13,366 nucleotides of DNA. It comes from Acidobacteriota bacterium (GTDB taxonomy: Bacteria; Acidobacteriota; Terriglobia; Terriglobales; Acidobacteriaceae). The notes beneath the pieces were generated by a model. That model ran no database searches. It was given only the letters and a program-made list of their open reading frames with translations, and was not told the DNA's origin. The position numbers were made by a program, and so were the translations under genes. The DNA lies in the NCBI GenBank assembly GCA_021810815.1, contig JAJZHR010000020.1, positions 1 to 13,366 on the forward strand. The letters are read 5' to 3'. Below are positions 8,371 through 13,366 of the stretch, piece by piece. Position 1 is the first letter of the stretch, and each line of letters begins with the position of its first letter.

Positions 8371-8400
8371 ATGACAAGGCTGCAGGGAGGCCTATATAAT
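8371..8400 (+). promoter_or_regulatory. Candidate sigma-70 promoter for pectinesterase
   Basis: ATGACA (8371-8376, five of six matches to TTGACA), an 18-base spacer and a perfect TATAAT (8395-8400) make the best promoter-like match in this intergenic region. It would give a 5' leader of about 200 bases before the pectinesterase. It overlaps the start of the candidate small ORF at 8371, so at most one of the two is likely to be functional from that position. Confidence 0.5.
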
Positions 8401-8475
8401 GCGGTCACTCCAGCGATGGAACGCGCTCCGTCCGGCCTCTTGAAACATGTCTTTTGCGGTCGAGTACACTTTTGA
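8371..8475 (+). CDS. Candidate 34-codon small ORF with a strong ribosome-binding site
   Basis: AAAGGAG (8357-8363) lies seven bases before ATG 8371, a near-ideal Shine-Dalgarno arrangement, and the frame runs 34 codons to TGA at 8473-8475. The peptide (beginning MTRLQGGLYNAV) is not hydrophobic enough for a signal or membrane segment and matches no family I know. It overlaps a promoter-like sequence, which weakens the case. Unknown function, perhaps spurious. Confidence 0.22.
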   Translation: MTRLQGGLYNAVTPAMERAPSGLLKHVFCGRVHF

Positions 8476-8488
8476 ATATATTTCTAAT

Positions 8489-8517
8489 TTGAAACAGAGT
8501 GGTTATACCTCTATGCT
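8489..8517 (+). promoter_or_regulatory. Second candidate promoter for pectinesterase
   Basis: TTGAAA (8489-8494) is five of six to the -35 consensus. After a 17-base spacer, TATGCT (8512-8517) is four of six to the -10 box. A transcript from here would have a leader of about 85 bases. The TGAAACA motif overlaps the -35 box, which would suit repression. Confidence 0.35.
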
Positions 8518-8608
8518 GGCGGAAGCGTTGAACTCAACAAGAGGCGCATTTTTACAGGGCTTTCTGAAGCTTGCGGTTCTGAAACATACCGCATGAAAAT
8601 GGAGAATC

Positions 8609-9814
8609 ATGAACCGGTCTGAAGTCGCCGCCAGCCTCCTGCCTGCCTCTGCATGCTGCCTCTTTCTGCTCGCCAGCGCCCTGTCTCCTTCCATGGCCGA
8701 AGCAGAGGCGCAGAAGCCCGTGCCGGAGGCGGCTACCGTCGCAGCCACATCTCCCGGGTCGAGCCCAGCTGCCCGCGACACGAACGCGGCCCAAAGCGTG
8801 GCCCAGGAGGACAAGGGGGGCAAGGGCCCAGACGAAGGCGAAAGCGCAACGACGCTCCGCGTCTCCACCAGCGGCGCCGCCCAGTACAGGACCATTCAGC
8901 AGGCGGTGGACGCCGCCCCCGCCGATGGAGCCCTCATCCTGATCGCCCCCGGAACCTATCGCGAGGCCGTCTCCATCACCAGGCCGAACATCCGCCTGCG
9001 CGGCACCGGAGCCGACCCGTCGCAGACCGTCATCGTGGACGACAGGAACGCAGGGGAGAATGGAGGCACGCTGCACTCGGCGACGGTGGAAGCCACCGGC
9101 GACGGCTTCCGCGCGGAGAACCTCACGCTCCAGAACGACTTCAACCGGACGCATCCGCAGTTGTACCAGGGGTCGCAGGCGCTGGCGCTGATGCTGACCG
9201 CAGACCGCGCCGTGCTGCGCAACGTGCATCTGCTGGGCAACCAGGACACGCTGTACGTTGGCAGCAAACACTGCGCCGCCGCACCGGCCTCGGCGGCAAC
9301 GGCGGCGCAGGCCTCCTGCCCTGCCTCGCGCTCCTACTTTTCCCATTGCCTGATTGCGGGCAATGTGGACTTCATCTTCGGCGACGGCGACGCTGTCTTC
9401 GACCACTGCGAAATCCGCAGCACAGCCCACTCCGAGGGCTTCCTCACGGCGCAGAGCAGGAACGCCCCCACGCAGGACTCGGCCTATGTGTTCAACCATT
9501 GCACGCTGACCGCCGAGCCAGGCGTTGCGAATGTGTATCTTGGCCGGCCATGGCGTCCATACGCGACCGTCATCTACCTGAACACGGAGATGGGAGCGCA
9601 CATCAACCCGGCGGGGTGGCGCGAGTGGCATCCCGGCGAGACCCATTCGCTGGACACGGCCTGCTACGCGGAGTACAACTCGACCGGCCCAGGAGCGCAC
9701 CCGGGCCAGCGCGACCCGCACGCCAGGCAGTTGACCAGCGCGGAAGCCGCCAAATATCAGACGAAAACGTTCCTGGCCGGAAGCGACCACTGGGATCCCG
9801 CTGCGGTCCGCTAG
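8609..9814 (+). CDS. Secreted pectinesterase (carbohydrate esterase family 8)
   Basis: The product has 401 residues and removes methyl esters from homogalacturonan outside the cytoplasm. A signal peptide (about 1-32, ALSPSMAEA) is followed by an Ala/Glu-rich low-complexity linker to about residue 80, then the right-handed beta-helix (YRTIQQAVDAAP 93-104, APGTYRE 113-119). Catalytic residues are all present: Gln190 in GSQALAL, Asp213 in GNQDTLY, Asp254 in GNVDFIFG, and Arg313 with Trp315 in LGRPW. An Ala-rich insert with two Cys (C222, C237) sits between the second and third motifs and may form a disulfide loop. GGAG is four bases before the ATG, slightly close. It is divergent from the TonB receptor. 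The family call is secure. Confidence 0.94.
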   Translation: MNRSEVAASLLPASACCLFLLASALSPSMAEAEAQKPVPEAATVAATSPGSSPAARDTNAAQSVAQEDKGGKGPDEGESATTLRVSTSGAAQYRTIQQAVDAAPADGALILIAPGTYREAVSITRPNIRLRGTGADPSQTVIVDDRNAGENGGTLHSATVEATGDGFRAENLTLQNDFNRTHPQLYQGSQALALMLTADRAVLRNVHLLGNQDTLYVGSKHCAAAPASAATAAQASCPASRSYFSHCLIAGNVDFIFGDGDAVFDHCEIRSTAHSEGFLTAQSRNAPTQDSAYVFNHCTLTAEPGVANVYLGRPWRPYATVIYLNTEMGAHINPAGWREWHPGETHSLDTACYAEYNSTGPGAHPGQRDPHARQLTSAEAAKYQTKTFLAGSDHWDPAAVR

Positions 9815-9868
9815 GAAAGCTCTGATGCAGCCGCTCTTTGCCCTTCAAGGACAATCCCGGCCCGCGCG

Positions 9869-9896
9869 AAGGCCAAGCCCGGAAGGGGATGGCCTT
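9869..9896. terminator. Hairpin between convergent pectinesterase and purS
   Basis: AAGGCCA (9869-9875) pairs with TGGCCTT (9890-9896) over 7 bp with a 14-base loop. There is no clear U tract. A second imperfect stem (GAGCCG-CCGAGG at 9935-9946 with CCTCGGCTC at 9968-9976) overlaps the purS stop. Either could mark 3' ends of the two convergent genes. Confidence 0.3.
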
Positions 9897-9974
9897 GAGC
9901 CCACCCGGAAGCAACTGCGCAAGCTGCGCTGCTGGAGCCGCCGAGGGACTGTATCTGTGCCTTCAGGCCTCGGC

Positions 9975-10220
9975 TCAGCTCTCGATGCGGTAGGTGAACT
10001 CTTCAATCACGGGGTTGGTGAGCACCTCGCGGGCAATGCGCTCGACCTCGGCGGTCGCAGCGGCGGAGTCCAGCGCGCTGTCGAGCGTGATCTGGAAATA
10101 TTTTCCCTGTCGAACATCCTCCACGCCCTGGTACCGCATCTTTTTCAATGCTCCGTGGATGGTCTGCCCCTGGGGATCGAGGACGGTGCGCTTCAGCATG
10201 ACATAGACATGTGCCTTCAT
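9975..10220 (-). CDS. purS: Phosphoribosylformylglycinamidine synthase subunit PurS
   Basis: The product has 81 residues, the usual PurS size. It is the small subunit that joins PurQ (glutaminase) and small PurL in FGAR amidotransferase, step four of purine synthesis. The pattern is characteristic: an N-terminal strand AHVYVMLKRTVLDPQG, GALKKMRYQGVEDVRQGKYF in the middle, and a C-terminal NPVIEEFTYRI. No purQ, purL or purC is visible nearby, so it is encoded apart from its partners within this window. TATAAT (10234-10229) lies only eight bases before the ATG, and no Shine-Dalgarno is seen, suggesting a leaderless or nearly leaderless transcript. Confidence 0.9.
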   Translation of the reverse strand: MKAHVYVMLKRTVLDPQGQTIHGALKKMRYQGVEDVRQGKYFQITLDSALDSAAATAEVERIAREVLTNPVIEEFTYRIES

Positions 10221-10228
10221 CGTGCTTG

Positions 10229-10234
10229 ATTATA
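10229..10234 (-). promoter_or_regulatory. -10 box of purS (near-leaderless)
   Basis: The minus strand reads TATAAT with its last base eight bases before the purS ATG, so transcription would start about at the ATG. No matching -35 is seen at 16-18 bases, which lowers confidence. The same 75-bp gap must also drive ppa on the other strand. Confidence 0.45.
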
Positions 10235-10295
10235 GCTGTACGCGGCGCAGCCCCTGCCGACGAACACTGCCGAAAGATTAGGAAACCCCGCATTT

Positions 10296-10853
10296 ATGAC
10301 GAATTACCTGGAACTCCCCGTCGGCGACAAGTGCCCTGAAGTGATCAACGCCGTCATCGAGATTCCCGCTGAGGGCATCAACAAGTACGAGTACGACAAA
10401 AAGCTGCACGTCTTCCGCCTGGACAGGAATCTGTATTCGCCCGTTCATTATCCGGGCGATTACGGCTTCATCCCCTCCACGCTGAGCGAGGACGGAGACC
10501 CCCTGGACGTGCTGGTGCTGGTGGACGCGGCCAGCTTCCCCGGCTGCCTGATGGAGGTGCGCCCCATCGGCCTGATGGAGATGATGGACCAGGGCATCCG
10601 CGACGAGAAGGTGCTGGCCGTGGGCAAGAACAACCCGCGCTACAGCGACGTGTGGAACTTCTCTGAGATCTACCCGCACATGCTGAAGGAGATCACGCAC
10701 TTCTTCGCCATCTACAAGGACCTCGAGGGCAAGCGCGTGGAAATCAAGGGCTGGCACGACGCCGCCTACGCGCGCGAGAAGGTTCTGGAGGCGAAGAAGC
10801 GCTTCGAGGACAACAAGCTGGCGACAGAGCAGAAGCTGACCGGCGCGAAGTAG
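10296..10853 (+). CDS. ppa: Soluble family I inorganic pyrophosphatase
   Basis: The product has 185 residues, the normal bacterial size, and hydrolyses pyrophosphate to phosphate in the cytosol, pulling polymer synthesis forward. The signature EDGDPLDVLV (65-74) holds metal-binding Asp66, Asp68 and Asp71. Asp98, Asp103 and Lys105 in MMDQGIRDEK, Glu22 and Lys30 in the IEIPAEGINKYEY segment, and Tyr140-Lys141 near the C-terminal side complete the expected active site. A short charged C-terminal tail follows. The start is preceded by a modest AGGAA 11 bases upstream. It is divergent from purS and convergent with the permease gene. Firm identification. Confidence 0.96.
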   Translation: MTNYLELPVGDKCPEVINAVIEIPAEGINKYEYDKKLHVFRLDRNLYSPVHYPGDYGFIPSTLSEDGDPLDVLVLVDAASFPGCLMEVRPIGLMEMMDQGIRDEKVLAVGKNNPRYSDVWNFSEIYPHMLKEITHFFAIYKDLEGKRVEIKGWHDAAYAREKVLEAKKRFEDNKLATEQKLTGAK

Positions 10854-10895
10854 GCTCCCGAACAAACTTCCAGTAGGCTCGAATGGGCTTCGGAG
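10851..10895. repeat. Two degenerate 22-23-bp tandem units at the ppa stop
   Basis: TAGGCTCCCGAAC followed by CTTCCAG (10851-10873) is repeated imperfectly as TAGGCTCGAATGGGCTTCGG (10874 on). The first unit begins with the ppa stop codon itself. No intrinsic terminator is visible in this 64-bp convergent gap. Confidence 0.4.
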
Positions 10896-10917
10896 GGCGC
10901 CGCTCGGCAGGGTCTGG

Positions 10918-12486
10918 CTATCTCCCGGAGACCTGGCTGGCGGCGTCTTCTGCTGTTCCCCTGAGCCGCTTGATCGCGCCGATGGTGTAGTAGGCCATCG
11001 GGCCGGCCAGCACCACCGCGGCCAGAAACACAGGCGTGCGGACCGGGCCAAGGTTCTCATTGCGGGCGCTGTAGAAAGCGAACAGCACCAGCCCGGCTGG
11101 CCCCATGGCCAGCAGCCCGGCGACCGGCAAACCGCCTGGAATCCGGAATGGGCGGTGCAGGTCGGGCTGCCGCACGCGCAGCACCAGCAGGGCGACAAAC
11201 TCCAGCACCAGGCTGCTGCCGTAGAGCAGAACATTCAACTCCACCAGCTCATCGAAGCTGAACCCAACGCAGAGCGCCCATGCCACGCAGCAGGCGCAGA
11301 CGGAAGCCCACGGAACTCCATTCTTCATGTGCCGGCCAAGCGCGGCGGGCGCAAGTCCATCGCTCGCCATCGCCGCAGGGATGCGGGCGTAGGAGAGCGT
11401 GAGAGCGTTGAAGATGGCGATCCCTGCGGCCGCTCCGCCCACAACCACTGCGTACCCCAGCCAGTGGCCGCCAGCCGCGGCATTGGCCGCTCCCACCCAC
11501 GCCCCGGTCGCGAACATCTTCGCGGGCATCCCCGTGAACGCGACGGCGGCGACGGGCAGCAGATAGCTCATGCTGACGGCCACCACCGCGGCCAGCATCG
11601 CGCGGATGTAGTTGCGCTGCGGATCGTGCACCTCGCGGGCCACGGTGGAGGCGTTGTCCCAGCCCATCAGGTTCCACATCACCACCAGCAGGGCGGTGGT
11701 GATGCTGCCACCTCCGGGCCGACCCAGATGCAGAGTGCCAAGCGTCCCCGGCGCACCCAGATGATGGACAAAGGGGATGATGGCCGCCGCCCTCCACAAG
11801 CCAAAAAATACAATCCCGATGAAGGGCGTCAGCAGCACCGCGAACATCCACATCGACCCCTGGCCCACCGAGTACGCTCCCCGCAGGTTCCACAGCGCAC
11901 AGACCAGTATCAGTCCGAGCGACCAGTAGATTCCTCGGTGGCCCGCCGTCAGCGATGGCGCGAACTGCCCCAGATAGGCCACGAAGAGCGCCGGGTAGAG
12001 GGCCATGTCGAAGATGCTGGCTGCCAGCGACAGCCACGCCTCCTCAAAGCCCCAGAACCGCCCCAAAGCGCGGCCGACCCACACGTAGAATCCTCCCTCC
12101 TCCGGCATCGCGGAGGCAAGCTCTCCGATCATCAGGGCGGTGGGAAGGCTCCACAGAATCGGAATCGCAATCAGCAGCAGAAGGCAGCGACCGTAGCCAG
12201 CCTGGCCAACGGCGTCCTCCAGGCCATAAGGGCCGCCGGAGACCATGAAATAAGTGGCTGCTACCAGCGGCAGCAGCTGCAGCTTGCGCGCCTCCGGAAG
12301 CCGGATAGCCGTGCGGCGGACAGAACCTGAGTGGGTGGCTACGGCAGTGCTCCTCGGCGCGCATTCCCCTCCGCGCCAGTCTGGTTTTTGACGGTCTGAT
12401 TCTGAGGGTAAAGGGAAAACTGCCTCGCAGCGCGCTCCGCAGGAAAAATTGTAGCCCCGTCCCCTCGCGCCCCCGCCGGCCCTCAC
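10918..12486 (-). CDS. APC-superfamily amino acid/polyamine permease, start unresolved
   Basis: The conserved part is about 450 residues with roughly 12 membrane segments, starting at LPLVAATYFMVSGGPYGLED. The GGPYGLED motif in helix 1 resembles the plant/trypanosome polyamine-uptake (PUT/POT) branch. NLMGWDNASTVAREVHDPQR is the typical loop after helix 6. It should import an amino acid or polyamine by cation symport across the inner membrane. The start is a problem. The frame is open to 12690, but no ATG, GTG or TTG occurs in frame between the GTG at 12486 and an ATG at 12246 inside helix 1. I give 12486 as the nearest formal start; ATG 12558 is another. The best ribosome site, GAGGAG, stands seven bases before GTA (12342-12340), a non-start codon. 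The sequence beyond 12483 is a degenerate repeat and not likely protein. The family is secure; the N-terminus is not. Confidence 0.8.
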   Translation of the reverse strand: MRAGGGARGRGYNFSCGARCEAVFPLPSESDRQKPDWRGGECAPRSTAVATHSGSVRRTAIRLPEARKLQLLPLVAATYFMVSGGPYGLEDAVGQAGYGRCLLLLIAIPILWSLPTALMIGELASAMPEEGGFYVWVGRALGRFWGFEEAWLSLAASIFDMALYPALFVAYLGQFAPSLTAGHRGIYWSLGLILVCALWNLRGAYSVGQGSMWMFAVLLTPFIGIVFFGLWRAAAIIPFVHHLGAPGTLGTLHLGRPGGGSITTALLVVMWNLMGWDNASTVAREVHDPQRNYIRAMLAAVVAVSMSYLLPVAAVAFTGMPAKMFATGAWVGAANAAAGGHWLGYAVVVGGAAAGIAIFNALTLSYARIPAAMASDGLAPAALGRHMKNGVPWASVCACCVAWALCVGFSFDELVELNVLLYGSSLVLEFVALLVLRVRQPDLHRPFRIPGGLPVAGLLAMGPAGLVLFAFYSARNENLGPVRTPVFLAAVVLAGPMAYYTIGAIKRLRGTAEDAASQVSGR

Positions 12487-12682
12487 GCCAGAACGCCGCC
12501 GGACGCACGCCGGACTCGATTCGGACTCCGTCCAGAACCCGATCAAAACTCGGCCCATACCCGATTCGGACTCCGCCAGTGCTCGATCAGAATTCACGCC
12601 GGAAGCGCTGGGGAGCACACGCCGGAAGCGAGCAGAACGTGCGCAGGAAACACCGGGGAGCGCACAGGAAACCCTGGAGAGC
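12484..12682. repeat. About nine degenerate 21-23-bp tandem units
   Basis: Units start near 12484, 12506, 12528, 12551, 12573, 12595, 12618, 12641 and 12662. Examples: CGATTCGGACTCCG occurs at 12517 and 12562, and CACGCCGGAAGCG at 12595 and 12618. Units 2 and 4 end identically (CGATTCGGACT), and units 3 and 5 share CGATCA followed by AA. The period is not a multiple of three, so the open frame across it is unlikely to be coding. It lies between the permease and the tRNA-Ser promoter. Confidence 0.7.
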
Positions 12683-12706
12683 CGTCTCAACCGGCCCTCC
12701 TCAGGC

Positions 12707-12712
12707 TATAAT
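12707..12712 (+). promoter_or_regulatory. -10 box of tRNA-Ser
   Basis: A perfect TATAAT lies 49 bases before the tRNA's first base. The hexamer 17 bases upstream (GTCTCA) is a poor -35. A leader of about 40 bases would be removed by RNase P. Confidence 0.5.
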
Positions 12713-12761
12713 CCGAATATCCGTCTTCCTCAAAGGCGGTATGCGTCAGATCGAAATAGCC

Positions 12762-12854
12762 GGAGAGATGGCCGAGTGGCTGAAGGCGGCGGTTTGCTAA
12801 ACCGTTATAGGGTCAAAAGCTCTATCGGGGGTTCGAATCCCCCTCTCTCCGCCA
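12762..12854 (+). tRNA. tRNA-Ser (anticodon GCT)
   Basis: A complete class II tRNA. The acceptor stem GGAGAGA (12762-12768) pairs with TCTCTCC (12844-12850), followed by discriminator G and encoded CCA (12852-12854). The D arm contains TGGCCGAGTGGC. The anticodon GCT (12796-12798) sits in the loop TTGCTAA on a 5-bp stem. A long variable arm (about 12806-12826, ATAG paired with CTAT) is diagnostic of Ser. The T arm is GGGGGTTCGAATCCCCC. It reads AGC/AGU codons. Its 3' end faces an integrase remnant, making it a probable island attachment site. Confidence 0.97.
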
Positions 12855-12942
12855 TTCATTTATAATCAATAAGTTACGGACACTGGTGCGATAATCTGGT
12901 ACGAATCGCCAACCTCTGAGTATTAACCCTCGGAGGACTTCT

Positions 12943-13130
12943 ATGGCGAACGCTACTGTACGACTCTACATTCGCCGCGCCGCAGGGTACTGTACCCCAC
13001 CAAAAAGCTGATTGACCTTCCACCCGGCCAAACCTACTACCTTGTGTGGTTCGAGGGCGCTCGGAAGCGTATCAGAACCGTAGGCCACTTCTCTGACGCA
13101 GCCCAAGTCGCCGCAGGCCGACGCATATAA
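12943..13130 (+). pseudogene. Frameshifted, truncated phage-type integrase (N-terminus)
   Basis: GGAGG lies six bases before ATG 12943. The first frame reads MANATVRLYIRR and stops at TGA 13009-13011. In the neighbouring frame the sequence continues as RRVLYPTKKLIDLPPG, then TYYLVWFEGARKRIRTVGHF and SDAAQVAAGRR, stopping at TAA 13128-13130. This joint sequence resembles the N-terminal region of acidobacterial tyrosine recombinases, where a strand-rich segment with YYLRY and GKRxWExVG precedes the core-binding domain. The shift lies near CGCCGCGCCGCAGGG (about 12974-12988). The catalytic domain is absent. It reads away from tRNA-Ser, the usual place for an island integrase. The match is from memory of the family, so moderate confidence. 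Confidence 0.6.
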
Positions 13131-13206
13131 ATGTCCATAGGTTGCTATATGCATGGAGCGTGTGTGAGAAGGGGAAATGGACACTCTGAGCTTGCCCCCG
13201 GAAAAC

Positions 13207-13245
13207 GTCTCTCCTCGCGAGCTGTTGTAATCGCGAAGAAGAGAC
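13207..13245 (+). promoter_or_regulatory. Hairpin covering the transposase ribosome-binding site
   Basis: GTCTCTCCTCGCGA (13207-13220) pairs with TCGCGAAGAAGAGAC (13231-13245), 13 pairs with one mismatch and one bulged base, loop 10. The right arm contains the purine-rich GAAGAAGAG that would serve as ribosome site for ATG 13250. Stems like this in IS elements hide the start site on transcripts that enter from outside. Confidence 0.5.
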
Positions 13246-13249
13246 TGTG

Positions 13250-13366
13250 ATGGAGAAGGCGATACGGCGTAGGTACACACTGGAGTACAAGCAGGAAGCG
13301 GTTCGGCTGGTGGCCTCTGGTCAGAGGGTGTCGGCGGCGGCGAAGGCGCTGGGCATCGTGGAGCAG
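13250..13366 (+). CDS. IS3-family transposase OrfA, 5' part
   Basis: Thirty-nine codons are present before the window ends. RRRYTLEYKQEAVRLVASGQ followed by VSAAAKALGIVEQ is the helix-turn-helix start of IS3-type OrfA (HTH_Tnp_1). This subunit binds the IS ends and is normally followed by an overlapping OrfB with the DDE catalytic domain, made by -1 frameshifting. GTG at 13247 is an alternative start one codon earlier. Completeness cannot be judged. Confidence 0.85.
   Translation, partial: MEKAIRRRYTLEYKQEAVRLVASGQRVSAAAKALGIVEQ

Larger units (their letters stand above)
8045..8608. other. 564-bp divergent control region (TonB receptor / pectinesterase)
   Basis: No conserved gene is recognised. 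On the plus strand there are two candidate promoters (8371-8400 and 8489-8517), a candidate 34-codon ORF (8371-8475), and three copies of TGAAACA at 8441, 8490 and 8580. For the receptor, a minus-strand TTGACA lies at 8254-8249, but no good -10 box sits at the right distance. The region is less GC-rich towards the pectinesterase (AT-rich around 8466-8490), as expected of a promoter region. Confidence 0.55.
13178..13366 (+). mobile_element. Left end of an IS3-family insertion sequence (cut by window end)
   Basis: The element is recognised by its OrfA start at 13250. The outer boundary is uncertain. TGGACACTCTGAG (from 13178) or TGAGCTTGCCCCCGG (from 13187) looks like an IS3-type terminal repeat beginning with TG. 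The right end and target duplication lie outside the window. It abuts the truncated integrase fragment. Confidence 0.6.

Noticed and set aside
11155..12330. A 391-codon plus-strand frame opposite the permease
   Set aside because: His/Gln/Arg-rich antisense shadow; the minus-strand protein has membrane segments and APC motifs.
12448..12453. TACAAT as a -10 box for the permease (minus strand)
   Set aside because: The hexamer is good, but the sequence 17 bases upstream is GGCGGG, with no -35 likeness, so I did not list it as a promoter.
12484..12682. CRISPR array
   Set aside because: Units are 21-23 bp, adjoining and all diverged. There are no identical repeats separated by unique spacers and no cas gene nearby.
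12487..12690. N-terminal extension of the permease
   Set aside because: It consists of the 22-bp degenerate repeat read in shifting frames, Arg/Ser-rich, and unlike any permease N-terminus.
12966..13280. A 104-codon minus-strand frame across the integrase remnant and IS end
   Set aside because: It crosses two unrelated elements and lacks any recognisable motif; the plus-strand readings match known families.

Overview
The window looks like chromosomal DNA of a GC-rich soil bacterium, most likely an acidobacterium (Terriglobia, of the Granulicella/Terriglobus/Edaphobacter kind). This is an inference. It rests on a 1200-residue Oar-type TonB-dependent receptor with an N-terminal carboxypeptidase-regulatory-like domain, a free-standing PurS, secreted DUF1080 and carboxylesterase proteins, and strong GC bias at third codon positions. 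No 16S rRNA or other marker is present to prove it.

Layout. Positions 65-2735 (minus strand) hold a secreted DUF1080 (3-keto-disaccharide hydrolase-like) protein and a secreted type-B carboxylesterase. Between them lie a 32-codon signal-peptide-like mini-ORF and a hairpin. Positions 3045-4157 (plus) hold a membrane GGDEF diguanylate cyclase. It converges on a very large TonB-dependent receptor (4442-8044, minus) across a 284-bp region packed with hairpins, including a clear bidirectional terminator. The receptor is divergent from a secreted family CE8 pectinesterase (8609-9814, plus), and 564 bp separate the two. Next come purS (9975-10220, minus) and, divergent from it, inorganic pyrophosphatase ppa (10296-10853, plus). 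An APC-superfamily amino-acid/polyamine permease follows (minus, from 10918), with an unresolved start codon and a degenerate 22-bp tandem-repeat array in front of it. The right end is an accessory junction: a tRNA-Ser(GCT) gene, a frameshifted and truncated integrase N-terminus reading away from it, and the 5' end of an IS3-type transposase cut by the window edge.

How the genes may work together. The secreted esterase, DUF1080 protein, pectinesterase and TonB receptor suggest use of plant-derived polysaccharide. The divergent receptor/pectinesterase pair is the most plausible functional unit, with the pectinesterase de-esterifying pectin and the receptor taking up products. purS, ppa and the permease are housekeeping-type genes without obvious linkage to the sugar genes.

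I found no convincing unknown multi-gene system. The most unusual features are the 22-bp degenerate repeat array upstream of the permease, similar 20-24-bp repeats next to several stop codons, the in-frame signal-peptide mini-ORF before DUF1080, and the decayed integrase plus IS next to tRNA-Ser.
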